A DNA stretch of 64,000 nt, taken from FEB-25 sp963726315 (GTDB lineage Bacteria > Chloroflexota > Anaerolineae > Anaerolineales > UBA4823). The position numbers and the translations under genes are program-made. Every line of letters begins with the position of its first letter. Within the stretch, counting starts at the first letter, position 1. Location: contig CAVSBZ010000007.1 of NCBI GenBank assembly GCA_963726315.1, forward strand, positions 558,001 to 622,000, written 5' to 3'. Below the pieces are notes generated by a model. That model did not search any database. It worked only from the letters and a program-made list of their open reading frames with translations, and was not told the origin of the DNA. Shown here one piece after another: positions 1 to 8,631 of the stretch.

Positions 1-2
1 TG

Positions 3-1109
3 CAAGCCATTGAGCAGGTGGGGTTGGATGCTGCCATCAGCACGAAATGGGCAGAGTTAAGCCGGAGTGTGGATACCACCACCAGCATGCTCAGCCCGGA
101 TGAAGCCGAGAGACACATCAACGCCCTGCACGAACCCAGCAACCGGCCTCCCCGCCTCCACCTGCACCTGCATGCCGACCAGCGCAGCGGTGAGATCGTC
201 CTGCGTACGTATAAGCTTCAGATCGGTTATCCTGGTAAAGTGCTTTTTTATGCCGGCGAGATTGAGCTGCGCCGCTTGCAGTGTACTGCCCTGATCGGAC
301 CAAATGGTGCCGGAAAGACCACCTTCCTCAAGACCATCCTGGAGAAAATCCCCCCATTGGCAGGGGAAGTGGAGCTGGGTGCCAGCCTGAACGTGGGTTA
401 CTTTGCTCAGTCACATGAAGACCTGCATCCCGAACGTACCCTTGTACAGGAGATCGATTCGGTAGCTCCCAAGATGCTGCTGGCAGATATCCGTAATTAC
501 CTGGCAAAGTTTCTGTTCACCGGAGAGGATGTATTCAAGCAAGTGGAGGTGTTATCTGGGGGTGAGCGCGGCCGGCTGGCATTAGCGAAGCTGGCATTAT
601 CTGGTGCCAACCTGCTCCTGCTGGACGAGCCTACCAACCACCTGGATATCCCCTCCCAGGAGATCCTGCAGGAGGTGCTGGACCAATTCCAAGGTACCAT
701 CCTGCTCGTCTCCCATGACCGCTACCTGATTGATGCACTGGCAACCCAGATATGGGAGATTGATGAGATCAAAGGTATTCTGCGCACGTTCAAGGGTAGC
801 TACAGCCAATACCATCTGCTGCAGGAAGCCGAACGATTGGCAGAAAAGGAAGCCAGGGGCAATAACGATGTGCTGAAGGAGCTTCCCAGGAAACCCGTGG
901 CTTCAGCGGAAGATAAGCGCAAGCGCGCCCGGTTGAAGGAGGTGGAAACCATGATTGACCGGCTGGAAGATGACCTGGCGGCTCTGGGTCATCGGTTGGA
1001 AAACCCGCCTGCCGATACTGCCAGGGTGCAGAAGTTGGGTACCGAATATGTCAGGGTGCAGAAGGAGCTGGAAGCTTTGATGGATGAGTGGGGGGAACTG
1101 CACGGATAA
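3..1109 (+). CDS. ABC-F family ATP-binding protein, 3' part (5' end outside window)
   Basis: This is the C-terminal part of a soluble duplicated-ATPase protein of the ABC-F group (ribosome-associated Uup/YdiF/EttA-like proteins). The frame is open to the window edge, so the GTG at 18 is only an internal valine and the gene starts upstream. About 368 residues are visible, enough for the inter-domain linker and the second ATPase domain. That domain shows Walker A (GPNGAGKTT), the ABC signature (LSGGERGRLALA) and Walker B (LLLLDEPTNHLD), followed by the H-loop SHDRY. The tail of about 90 residues is charged and probably coiled coil, as in Uup-like members. There are no membrane segments. The ABC-F assignment is firm; the exact subfamily cannot be set without the N-terminus. 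Confidence 0.93.
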   Translation, partial: QAIEQVGLDAAISTKWAELSRSVDTTTSMLSPDEAERHINALHEPSNRPPRLHLHLHADQRSGEIVLRTYKLQIGYPGKVLFYAGEIELRRLQCTALIGPNGAGKTTFLKTILEKIPPLAGEVELGASLNVGYFAQSHEDLHPERTLVQEIDSVAPKMLLADIRNYLAKFLFTGEDVFKQVEVLSGGERGRLALAKLALSGANLLLLDEPTNHLDIPSQEILQEVLDQFQGTILLVSHDRYLIDALATQIWEIDEIKGILRTFKGSYSQYHLLQEAERLAEKEARGNNDVLKELPRKPVASAEDKRKRARLKEVETMIDRLEDDLAALGHRLENPPADTARVQKLGTEYVRVQKELEALMDEWGELHG

Positions 1110-1113
1110 ACTT

Positions 1114-1136
1114 TTTCTGATAATAATTGTCAGAAA
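1114..1136. terminator. Weak inverted repeat between convergent genes
   Basis: TTTCTGA and TCAGAAA form a 7-bp stem with a 9-nt loop just after the ABC-F stop codon. It is AT-rich and lacks a clear T-run, so it could be a weak terminator for the plus-strand gene or chance. Confidence 0.3.
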
Positions 1137-1207
1137 GAGTAACTGTGTTACATTAATAAAGTGCTCGATTATTAGGAATTAGAATGATAGAGACGACAAT
1201 AAGCCAA

Positions 1208-1777
1208 TTACTTTCCTTCTATGTGGGATGCTTTTTCTAATAGATTCTGATAACGCTTCAGTAAACTTGGCTCATCTAATGCTTCAATAAATTGGATTAA
1301 CCATTTTTCTATGTATTCATCATCCAACTTGCCTTGTTGTACAATGAGTACAGATAACACATCTTGTAAATCTTTTTCCCGCCCGGCGACCATTTTTTGA
1401 ATAATCAAATCCTCAGCTGAACAAATCCATACATTCCATCCTCCCATATCGCGTTGGACAGCTCGTTCTATGATTAATTCCTCATAGCCAGGGATTGCCA
1501 GAAGAAAATCCACGATTACATCATTAATAGTCGTGGCGACTATAAATATGTTCTCGGGTGCTGCCTGCCTTGCAGCCTTTGGAAATGCTGATTTTATTAG
1601 TGATCGAGCTTTTTTATATTCATAATCTGGTACGAGCACCTTGATATCAATATCTTTGGTTAAGCGAACCATCCCCCATTGTGCCAGCGCAAGACCACCG
1701 ATTACGGCATAACGATATCCATTTTTCTCCAAAACATCGATTGCTATCTTCAGAGGTGCTTCAAGTTGCTTCTCCAT
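1208..1777 (-). CDS. Nucleotidyltransferase-fold protein (MNT/AbiEii-like), possible toxin-antitoxin partner
   Basis: The 189-residue protein carries the minimal polymerase-beta-type nucleotidyltransferase signature near its N-terminus: a GG motif (VIGGLALAQWG, about residues 25-35) followed by the acidic pair DID (about residues 42-44). A third acidic residue is probably in the strand VIVDFLL. Proteins of this kind include AbiEii/MenT-type toxins and MNT antitoxins that transfer nucleotides to RNA or protein targets. It overlaps the upstream 89-residue gene (1761-2030) by 17 bp, typical of a co-translated pair. Which partner would be the toxin cannot be told. The fold is reasonably clear; the biological role is inference. 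Confidence 0.7.
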   Translation of the reverse strand: MEKQLEAPLKIAIDVLEKNGYRYAVIGGLALAQWGMVRLTKDIDIKVLVPDYEYKKARSLIKSAFPKAARQAAPENIFIVATTINDVIVDFLLAIPGYEELIIERAVQRDMGGWNVWICSAEDLIIQKMVAGREKDLQDVLSVLIVQQGKLDDEYIEKWLIQFIEALDEPSLLKRYQNLLEKASHIEGK

Positions 1778-2030
1778 GAGACCTCATCCATGTTTGAAGT
1801 TTTTGGATTTTAAAATAGTAATGACCCCAATATCTCATGTGTTCAGAATGTTGATAATCGTTGTCTCCAGGAGCGATCTTCATAGACAGCTCCCATAATG
1901 CTTTATATTGTTCCCAGGCTTGTTGTGGAGACAGGCTGCGTCTCTCAACCATCTGGGTAATTTCTTCTAGTTCTTTCCATTTTCCCAGGGCTTTATATAC
2001 CTTTCGATAAAGCTTGCCATCTAGTTCCAT
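1761..2030 (-). CDS. Small hypothetical protein paired with nucleotidyltransferase
   Basis: An 89-residue, charged, probably mostly helical protein rich in Trp and Tyr; no family is recognised. It lies directly upstream of the nucleotidyltransferase gene and its 3' end overlaps that gene by 17 bp, so the two are almost certainly translated together. Its stop-to-start arrangement and size fit the small partner of a two-gene module (substrate-recognition, antitoxin or HEPN-like partner). No RX4-6H HEPN motif was found, so that label is not applied. The gene begins 7 bp after the end of uvrA on the same strand and could be transcribed with it. Confidence 0.6.
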   Translation of the reverse strand: MELDGKLYRKVYKALGKWKELEEITQMVERRSLSPQQAWEQYKALWELSMKIAPGDNDYQHSEHMRYWGHYYFKIQKLQTWMRSHGEAT

Positions 2031-2037
2031 AATTTCA

Positions 2038-4950
2038 TTATACCCTGATGGGTTCTAAATTCTCGCCCTTGCACACGTATGGGCGCAGGAACTTCGCCGT
2101 GTAAGAAGCCTCAACTTCACAAATCTTCTCCGGTGAACCTTCGGCAATCAGCTCTCCGCCGCCATCCCCGCCCTCTGGTCCCAAGTCGATGATGTGGTCA
2201 GCCACCTTGATAATATCCAGGTTGTGCTCGATGATCAGCACGCTGTTTCCTGCATCCACCAGTCGCTGAAGTACCTCGATCAGCTTGTGCACGTCGGCAG
2301 CATGCAGCCCTACGGAAGGTTCATCCAACACATATACCGTCCGTCCGGTAGCTCGCTTTGAAAGCTCACGCGCCAGCTTGACACGCTGGGCCTCTCCACC
2401 CGATAAATATGGGGCGGGCTGTCCAATACGGATGTAGCCTAAACCCACATCCTGCAAGGTCTGCAGGCGGGAGAACATGTTGGGAAAGGCCTCGAAAACC
2501 TCCAGCGCTCGGTCCACGCTCAGGTCCAGCACATCGGCGATGTTAAAGTTCTTGAACTTCACCTGCAGAGTCTCACGGTTGAAGCGCGCCCCGTGGCACA
2601 CGTCGCAGGGTACGTACACGTCGGGTAAGAACTGCATCTCGATGCGCAGCTGTCCCTGCCCCTGGCAGGCTTCGCAGCGTCCACCGTGCACGTTGAATGA
2701 AAAGCGCCCAGGTTTGTAACCACGCATCTTGCTCTCAGGCAGCTCGGCAAAAAGGGTGCGGATCTGGTCGAACAATCCGGTGTACGTGCCCGGGTTGGAG
2801 CGTGGGGTGCGACCGATCGGAGACTGGTCGATGTTGATCACCTTGTCTACGAATTCGATGCCATCGATGCGGTCAAAATCACCAGGTAAGGTGTGAGCCC
2901 CCTGTAGCTTGGATGCCAGGGCTTTATACAGGATCTCGATCATCAAGGTAGACTTGCCAGAGCCCGACACGCCGGTGATGCAGACGAACTTTCCCAGTGG
3001 GATATTTACCTTGATATTCTTAAGGTTATTCTCGCGTGCCCCAACGATGGTCAGCTTTCTGCCGTTGCCGGTGCGACGCTCACGCGGGATATCCACCTGC
3101 AGGCGACCGGAGAGATAAGCCCCGGTGAGCGAATCCTGGTTGGCGAGGATGTCATCCACGGTGCCTTCCGCCACCACTTTCCCGCCGTGCTCACCTGCTC
3201 CTGGTCCCAGGTCAAGCACCCAATCGGCAGAGAGTATCGTTTCGGAATCATGCTCGACCACGATGACCGAGTTGCCCAGGTCACGCAATCCTTTTAGGGT
3301 GCGCAGCAGACGGGTGTTATCGCGCGGGTGAAGACCAATGGATGGTTCGTCCAATACATACAGCACGCCCATCAAGCGAGAGCCGATCTGGGTCGCCAGG
3401 CGGATGCGTTGGGCTTCTCCGCCTGACAACGATCCCGCTGAGCGGCGCAGGGTGAGGTAATCCAGCCCCACATCCACCAGGAATCCCAGCCGTTCGGAGA
3501 TCTCCTTGAGGATGCGTTCAGCAATGGCTTGCTGGCGTTGAGTGAGCGGAGTCGAGTCCCCACACAATTGCTCAACCCATTTCAACGTTTCGAGGATAGG
3601 CCATTCGGTAACCTCGACGATATTTTTATCATTCACCGTCACCGCAATGGCTTCACGGCGCAGGCGCTTGCCACCGCAGGTAGGGCAGGTACGCATGCTC
3701 ATAAAAGCGCCGATCTTTTCCCGCATATACTCTGAATTGGTCTCGTTGAAGCGGCGCATCAGATTGCCAATGACGCCTTCGAACTCGCGATCAAAGCTGT
3801 ATTCATGGTGATCATCGCGCTTATAAGTGATGGGGATTTCCTTACCGCGGGTTCCGTAAAGCACGATGTCCAGCTTTTCCTGCGGGATCTCGCGTACGGG
3901 GGCGCTCAAGTCGATGTTATAAAATCTGGCTGCTGCTTCCAGGCTCTGCCAGTAATAACCGCCCTCTTCCTTGGGTCCGCTCCACTCTGTGCTTGCAATG
4001 GCGCCGTCCGTTAGCGACAGATCAGCGTCTGGGATGAGCAGGTCGGCATCGATCTCGAGCCTACCGCCCAACCCCTGGCAATCGGGGCAGGCACCGTGGG
4101 GCGTGTTGAACGAGAATGTGCGCGGCTCAATCTCCGGTAGGACGGAACCGTGCTCGGGGCATGCCAGGTGTTCGGAGAAATACATGTCGCGCGGAGTTTT
4201 AGGGTCAGTGATATCCTGGACGATTAAATAGCCATCCCCAAATTTCAAGGAGGTTTCGATCGAATCGGTCAGACGAGTGACGAATGCTTGGTGCTCTTCC
4301 GGGTCGGGGTCGTGGTGCATTAATACCCGGTCAACCACCGCCTCGATATCGTGGATTTTATAACGGTCCATCGAGATGTCTTCATCCAGCTCGTGCACCG
4401 TGCCATCGACTCTGGCCCGTACGAACCCGGTTTTGCGGATCTCCTCCAATACTGCCTGGTGGGTGCCTTTTCGTCCGCGCACCAGTGGAGACAGGATCAA
4501 CAGGCGGCTCGAATTGGGCAGAGCTGCCACCACATCCACGATCTCCTGGGCTGACTGCTTGGTCACTTCCCGCCCGCATTCCGGGCAGTGTGGGATGCCC
4601 ACGCGAGCATACAGTAGACGCAGGTAATCGTAGATCTCGGTCACCGTGCCCACCGTCGACCTGGGGTTATGCGACACGCCTTTCTGATCGATGGAGACTG
4701 CCGGCGATAATCCCTCGATGTAATCCACGTCGGGTTTATCCATCTGACCCAGGAACTGGCGCGCATATGCCGAAAGCGACTCGACGTAGCGCCGCTGACC
4801 CTCGGCGAAGATGGTGTCGAAGGCTAGTGAGGATTTCCCGCTGCCCGACAAACCGGTGATCACCACCAGCTTGTCGCGGGGAATCTCAACGGTGATATTT
4901 TTTAAGTTATGGACGCGGGCGCCAACCACCCGAATGACATTAGCAGTCAT
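2038..4950 (-). CDS. uvrA: Excinuclease ABC subunit A (UvrA)
   Basis: This encodes the 970-residue damage-recognition ATPase of nucleotide excision repair, which loads UvrB at DNA lesions as a dimer in the cytoplasm. Both ABC modules are complete: Walker A GLSGSGKSS near residue 35 and GVSGSGKST in the second half, two signature motifs (SGGEAQRIRLA and SGGEAQRVKLA) and two Walker B VLDEPS sequences. Zinc-binding CxxC pairs are visible (CPEC, CPDC, CPTC, CEAC, CDVC). Length matches the family (about 940-980). The ATG at 4950 is preceded by a short AAGGG. No other uvr genes are nearby. Long antisense reading frames over this gene are shadows. Confidence 0.98.
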   Translation of the reverse strand: MTANVIRVVGARVHNLKNITVEIPRDKLVVITGLSGSGKSSLAFDTIFAEGQRRYVESLSAYARQFLGQMDKPDVDYIEGLSPAVSIDQKGVSHNPRSTVGTVTEIYDYLRLLYARVGIPHCPECGREVTKQSAQEIVDVVAALPNSSRLLILSPLVRGRKGTHQAVLEEIRKTGFVRARVDGTVHELDEDISMDRYKIHDIEAVVDRVLMHHDPDPEEHQAFVTRLTDSIETSLKFGDGYLIVQDITDPKTPRDMYFSEHLACPEHGSVLPEIEPRTFSFNTPHGACPDCQGLGGRLEIDADLLIPDADLSLTDGAIASTEWSGPKEEGGYYWQSLEAAARFYNIDLSAPVREIPQEKLDIVLYGTRGKEIPITYKRDDHHEYSFDREFEGVIGNLMRRFNETNSEYMREKIGAFMSMRTCPTCGGKRLRREAIAVTVNDKNIVEVTEWPILETLKWVEQLCGDSTPLTQRQQAIAERILKEISERLGFLVDVGLDYLTLRRSAGSLSGGEAQRIRLATQIGSRLMGVLYVLDEPSIGLHPRDNTRLLRTLKGLRDLGNSVIVVEHDSETILSADWVLDLGPGAGEHGGKVVAEGTVDDILANQDSLTGAYLSGRLQVDIPRERRTGNGRKLTIVGARENNLKNIKVNIPLGKFVCITGVSGSGKSTLMIEILYKALASKLQGAHTLPGDFDRIDGIEFVDKVINIDQSPIGRTPRSNPGTYTGLFDQIRTLFAELPESKMRGYKPGRFSFNVHGGRCEACQGQGQLRIEMQFLPDVYVPCDVCHGARFNRETLQVKFKNFNIADVLDLSVDRALEVFEAFPNMFSRLQTLQDVGLGYIRIGQPAPYLSGGEAQRVKLARELSKRATGRTVYVLDEPSVGLHAADVHKLIEVLQRLVDAGNSVLIIEHNLDIIKVADHIIDLGPEGGDGGGELIAEGSPEKICEVEASYTAKFLRPYVCKGENLEPIRV

Positions 4951-5025
4951 AATCCCTTGTTTATTTCCGTTCTATGATTGATTCTTGTCCCCTTGCAGGG
5001 AATAGTTATCTCAAACTTGTATCTA

Positions 5026-5313
5026 TGTAATTACTTATCCATTTTATGAATACTCAAATTAGACCGATCATTGCACAGTTTTTACTTCTTACTCCTCCCC
5101 TAAAAACATTTATTTGTTTTTGGGGGAGGAAGGAGGGGGTATTCTGTTATTTACACATCTCTATGTAACTACTCACCAAGAGCAAAAACCACTCGTGATT
5201 ATGAATAAAACGCAGAGCAGATTGCTTCTAAGGACTTCGGAGTGTACAAGGATTTGCGGATTCTGAGAGCGTCCTTATCGCAATGACAACATGGGTGAGT
5301 AGTTACATCTCTA
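5026..5313. repeat. Dispersed MITE-like element, copy A
   Basis: The element has three related end-type sequences: a left GTAATTACT near 5026, a middle TGTAACTACTCACC (5164-5177) and its exact inverse GGTGAGTAGTTACA (5294-5307). The last two enclose 144 bp flanked by the direct repeat TCTCTA (5158-5163 and 5308-5313), as a target duplication would be. A hairpin with arms CTCCTCCCCTAAAAACA (5092-5108) and its complement from 5115 lies in the left half. Copy B at about 34468-34703 shares the left end, the hairpin arm and the middle block in the same order. There is no coding capacity, so a non-autonomous mobile element is likely. Confidence 0.6.
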
Positions 5314-5459
5314 TTATAGCACAAATGTTTTAGTAATAATGTGCTAATCTCATTCATGTTTTATAAAATTAGACAGCGATTATACACCTAAAGGTAAAAG
5401 GTAATTATATCGAGAAGAACATTCGATATTCGGCGATCAGGTAATCTGTATTAGATTTT

Positions 5460-5554
5460 GTAGCCGTGATCGGTGATCACGGCAGTTAACCAATGATCGG
5501 CCATTTGTGATCACAGCAGTTAACCAATAATCCGCCATCACCGATGGCGGCTAC
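5460..5554. repeat. Palindromic MITE/REP-like element
   Basis: A 95-bp block bounded by GTAGCC and GGCTAC. It contains hairpin GCCGTGATC-ggt-GATCACGGC (5463-5483) and hairpin CCGCCATC-acc-GATGGCGG (5532-5550). Two 32-bp direct copies, differing at a few positions, start at 5473 and 5507. The outer halves are imperfect inverted copies of each other. No protein is encoded. Confidence 0.55.
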
Positions 5555-5761
5555 ATATTATATCGCCTTGATCATCTTGCTCGATGGTCACCGTTAGTTG
5601 ACAGGGTCGCTGGTCGTGTAGTCGCGCAGGGTAGGGATTCCGATTTTGGAGACCGTATTCCACAGCTGCGGTAATCCTTACTTTAATTGATTTCTGTAGA
5701 GACACCCCGCCGGAGCAGCTCTACTATTTGGTTAATTCAAGTACACACCCCAAAATAATTC

Positions 5762-6859
5762 TCAATGACAGACTACCGTTCCTTGATCGAGGATCGAGCC
5801 GTCATTGGCGTCAAACAATGTGTAATCCGCTGAGGAAGTATGAAGGATGAACTGGATTACACCGATCGCATGGTCAGTCCCAGGCGGGAATGTGTCCAGG
5901 TAAACGGCTGACGCTGCCTGGGCGATAGACTGCTGCGATCCGGTACGGTTATCCTGCCCACCGATACCATCTACAAATGTGGTGATCCCACTGGCATTAT
6001 CCCGGATCCCATTGGGATTGATCGGGTAGAAGCGCTGATAGTCGTGGTCGTGACCATTGAGCTGAATATCCACACCGGCGGCATATTCAGCCTGGTTGAG
6101 GGGCTTCAAACCCGTTGAATCCCCGTGGGTTGCTCCAGACGAGTAGGTCGGCACGTGCCAGTAAACCAGCTGGCAAGTTGAGCTTGAATGAGCCGCCAGG
6201 TCGGCGGTAAGGAAATCCAGTGTGGGGGTATTAACCGATCCACTGATTTGGTCAAGTGCGACGATATGCCAGCTGCCCAGGTCATAACTGTAATCGGTCA
6301 ATTTCTTGCCATCAATATTGAACATATGAGCGTCTGGTCCGAAGTAATCCCAATAAGCGGCTCCAGAACTGTGGACCGTGCCATCGAAATCGGTATAAGA
6401 ACCAGCTGATTGACCATCATGGTTGCCTCGCACTTGCATGAATATTCCCTGGGTAACAAAGTTGCCATAAGTCGTGCCAAAATAAGCCTGGTAGTTGCTG
6501 ATGGTTGGATTATTTTCCTGCTCATTATCTCCAGTAGAAGCCACCAGCATCTGCGTGCCTGGGTGTTGGCTCATTAAAGTCATGATGAGGTTCACCACCG
6601 ATTGACCCCGGCTGAGCGAGCTGCCCGACACCAGGTCACCGGTGAAGAAAATGATCGGGTCATTACCCGGGTTTGGTGTTGGCGTTATGGTTGGCGTTGG
6701 TTTTACCGTTGGTGCAGGAGTTGGGTTTAGACTTTTAAATATAACCGGTAAGTATGATTTTTGTGTTGCATTTAATTGCGCCAGCGTTATAAGAATGGGA
6801 AACATCAGTGACACGATGATTATTCCGGTGATTAATTGCATTTTAAATCTTTTGTTCAT
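5762..6859 (-). CDS. Exported calcineurin-like metallophosphoesterase
   Basis: A 365-residue predicted exported or membrane-anchored phosphoesterase. The N-terminus has a hydrophobic segment (about residues 9-27), then a Pro/Thr linker (PTPAPTVKPTPTITPTP) and a calcineurin-like domain with FTGDLV, STGDNE, RGNHDG, YWHVPTYS and the metal-binding GHDHDYQR near the end. These fit the dimetal site of purple-acid-phosphatase-like enzymes, although the first motif is FTGD rather than DxH. The frame is open up to 7018, but the extra 53 residues resemble translated AT-rich leader; the ATG at 6859 begins the signal segment and has AAGG upstream. Substrate unknown. Confidence 0.85.
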   Translation of the reverse strand: MNKRFKMQLITGIIIVSLMFPILITLAQLNATQKSYLPVIFKSLNPTPAPTVKPTPTITPTPNPGNDPIIFFTGDLVSGSSLSRGQSVVNLIMTLMSQHPGTQMLVASTGDNEQENNPTISNYQAYFGTTYGNFVTQGIFMQVRGNHDGQSAGSYTDFDGTVHSSGAAYWDYFGPDAHMFNIDGKKLTDYSYDLGSWHIVALDQISGSVNTPTLDFLTADLAAHSSSTCQLVYWHVPTYSSGATHGDSTGLKPLNQAEYAAGVDIQLNGHDHDYQRFYPINPNGIRDNASGITTFVDGIGGQDNRTGSQQSIAQAASAVYLDTFPPGTDHAIGVIQFILHTSSADYTLFDANDGSILDQGTVVCH

Positions 6860-7232
6860 TGTTTTTGCCTTATGGTGATACTCAATACTTCCCCCATCAG
6901 TAGAATTGTTTCGACGTAATATTATACAACTAATTTTATCCAAAATATACAAATATATTGGAGTATTTATTATCCTATTAGTCGCCCCCAGAGAGAACCT
7001 TCGGGTGGTGAAAACCAAAATCAGCCGCGTTAGTGGGCAGATATTCCATTACTGGAAACCATGTTCCTCCATATATCAACTAAATATGCTGTTCAATCTT
7101 GCAGCTACGCCCCAACAATGCCTCTCCCCTTAGACCTTGCATCTGTGATCGTTATTGCATCATGAAATTATATTGGCGTAATGTTTCCCGGGATCCTAGT
7201 TCGGATTTGCAGGGTTATGCTAAAATTAATTC
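6860..7232. other. AT-rich divergent intergenic region
   Basis: This 373-bp gap separates the divergent metallophosphoesterase and 108-residue protein genes and should hold both promoters. The -10-like TAAAAT at 7221-7226 sits 6 nt before the ATG at 7233. No gene or strong repeat is seen. Confidence 0.5.
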
Positions 7233-7559
7233 ATGAGTTTTCTCAAAAAGCTCGGGAAAATCTTCTCAGCTTCCCCTACATCGGATAAAAACCGGATCAA
7301 ATACCTCTACGTGCAATGCAGCCGGTGTGGGGAAAAATTACAAGCTCGTGTGGATACCTGGAACGAGCTGACCCCTGATTACGAGGGCAATAGCGATGAT
7401 CCGACGTCTTATTTCTGCCGTAAGGTACTGGTGGGAGAAAAGTTGTGTTTCCAGCCGATAGAATTAAGCCTGCGGTTTGATAAAAACCACAAATTGATCA
7501 ACCAGGAAATTAGCGGGGGAAAATTTATCGAACAGGCTGAGTTCGATCAACAATATTAG
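7233..7559 (+). CDS. Hypothetical protein with Cys pairs (possible zinc ribbon)
   Basis: A 108-residue soluble protein of unknown function. It has a CSRCGEKL knuckle (about residues 29-36) and later cysteines in YFCRK and EKLCFQ, which together could bind one zinc ion. The C-terminal third is acidic and polar. No family is recognised. There is no Shine-Dalgarno sequence; a -10-like TAAAAT ends 6 nt before the ATG, suggesting a leaderless mRNA. Its stop overlaps the convergent response-regulator gene by 4 bp. Confidence 0.7.
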   Translation: MSFLKKLGKIFSASPTSDKNRIKYLYVQCSRCGEKLQARVDTWNELTPDYEGNSDDPTSYFCRKVLVGEKLCFQPIELSLRFDKNHKLINQEISGGKFIEQAEFDQQY

Positions 7560-8359
7560 GGCAGCTCGACCATCTCAGGCATGGTGATGATGTGGAAAGC
7601 CAGGGTTTCCAGGTCATGTGCCTTGATTGAATTTTTCCCGGAAGCCTTAATTTTTTCCACGTGCGCCAAAATCAGCGGTTGGTCCCCGAAGTAGGACTGG
7701 AGCGACTCATCGTCATTAAGTATATCTTTCACTCCCAGCTGCTCGTAGATCTGGCTTACCAGTCCATAACTCCAATCCTCAACAATCCCCATTTCATCTG
7801 CCAGCTCACGCCGTTCCATGCTGAACAAGAATGCCAACCGGGAAACCTCCGCCTGGTGTTTAGACAAGGTACTTTGCAGTGTTTTTCTGCCGTCCATAAC
7901 CACGCATGGATGTGGCAGCGAATAACGCATATCAGCCGCCAACGATCGCACGCCTTCGGTGACCACCCATTTCCCGGTCAGAGCGATATCGATCGCCCAG
8001 GCAAGCGAGTAATTAATTTCATTCTTCAGGATGTATCCCACAAAGTGAGCGTTTTCTATACGTGAAAGCACCTCCGGGTTGGCGCGATTACCGGTACATA
8101 ATACTACCGGGGGGTGCTGCATTCCCGAAATGGCTGACAGGATTTGTGGGACCCAGTCTTCACCGCAAGGAATGTCGGTGTCCAACAGCACCAGGTCCAC
8201 AACCGAGGCTTTTTGGTGCAGCAGGGGGATGAGCTTCAGGGGATCGTCGAATTCACCCGCCAGGCGGGTACGCCAATCCCGGGCGGCGAGTAATGCCATC
8301 CAATTACGGGCGAAAGGGTCATCCTCGACAATGGCGATTTGGAATTCTGTTTTCGGCAT
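7556..8359 (-). CDS. Atypical response regulator (receiver domain plus HTH-like C-terminus)
   Basis: A 267-residue regulator. Residues 6-125 form a CheY-type receiver: acidic pocket EDD (12-14), phospho-acceptor Asp60 in LVLLD, Thr89 in VVLCTG and Lys112 in YILKNE. The C-terminal half has a segment with spacing like a LuxR/NarL helix-turn-helix (ELADEMGI through LVSQIYEQLGV, about residues 185-215), but it is diverged, so DNA binding is inferred. The remaining tail has no recognised domain. No histidine kinase is adjacent, so the partner is encoded elsewhere. It is convergent with the 108-residue gene. Confidence 0.78.
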   Translation of the reverse strand: MPKTEFQIAIVEDDPFARNWMALLAARDWRTRLAGEFDDPLKLIPLLHQKASVVDLVLLDTDIPCGEDWVPQILSAISGMQHPPVVLCTGNRANPEVLSRIENAHFVGYILKNEINYSLAWAIDIALTGKWVVTEGVRSLAADMRYSLPHPCVVMDGRKTLQSTLSKHQAEVSRLAFLFSMERRELADEMGIVEDWSYGLVSQIYEQLGVKDILNDDESLQSYFGDQPLILAHVEKIKASGKNSIKAHDLETLAFHIITMPEMVELP

Positions 8360-8403
8360 TGATGTTCCTCCCCGGCCGATTATAGCCGATTATGGTTATA
8401 TCT

Positions 8404-8506
8404 ACGTAGGGGAGGGTCTCGCTAATACCTCGTAGAGCATCTAATCATTCCAACAGTAACGAAACCATAATTCCGCCTGACCAAGGAGACCCTCCCGTAA
8501 GTTATA
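8404..8506. repeat. Inverted repeat GGGGAGGGTCTC / GAGACCCTCCC
   Basis: GGGGAGGGTCTC near 8408 is repeated in inverse as GAGACCCTCCC near 8486, about 65 bp apart, upstream of the response-regulator gene. It could be a mobile-element remnant; a simple terminator is unlikely because of the long loop. Confidence 0.4.
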
Positions 8507-8557
8507 AAATTGCAGTATCAGAAAGGCGACCGGGATCACCGTTCACAAAATTCGTAA

Positions 8558-8618
8558 GGGCGAAGCAACGCTAACGTCTGCGATGGATCTGAAATCAATG
8601 CATAGCGTTGCTTCGCCC
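8558..8618. repeat. 16-bp perfect inverted repeat (terminator or MITE remnant)
   Basis: GGGCGAAGCAACGCTA (8558-8573) and its exact complement (8603-8618) flank a 29-nt spacer just downstream of the GH4 gene stop. The stem is strong but no T-run follows on the minus strand, so a mobile-element remnant is as likely as a terminator. Confidence 0.55.
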
Positions 8619-8631
8619 CAACGGACTCAAT

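Larger units (their letters stand above)
4951..5761. other. Repeat-rich 0.8-kb gap without a gene
   Basis: No credible reading frame is seen between uvrA and the metallophosphoesterase gene. The gap holds a dispersed inverted-repeat element (about 5026-5313) with a second copy near 34.5 kb, and a palindromic MITE-like element (5460-5554). Both are listed separately. The rest is AT-rich. Confidence 0.7.

Noticed and set aside
4284..4859. 191-residue plus-strand frame inside uvrA
   Set aside because: Antisense shadow of a clearly conserved gene.
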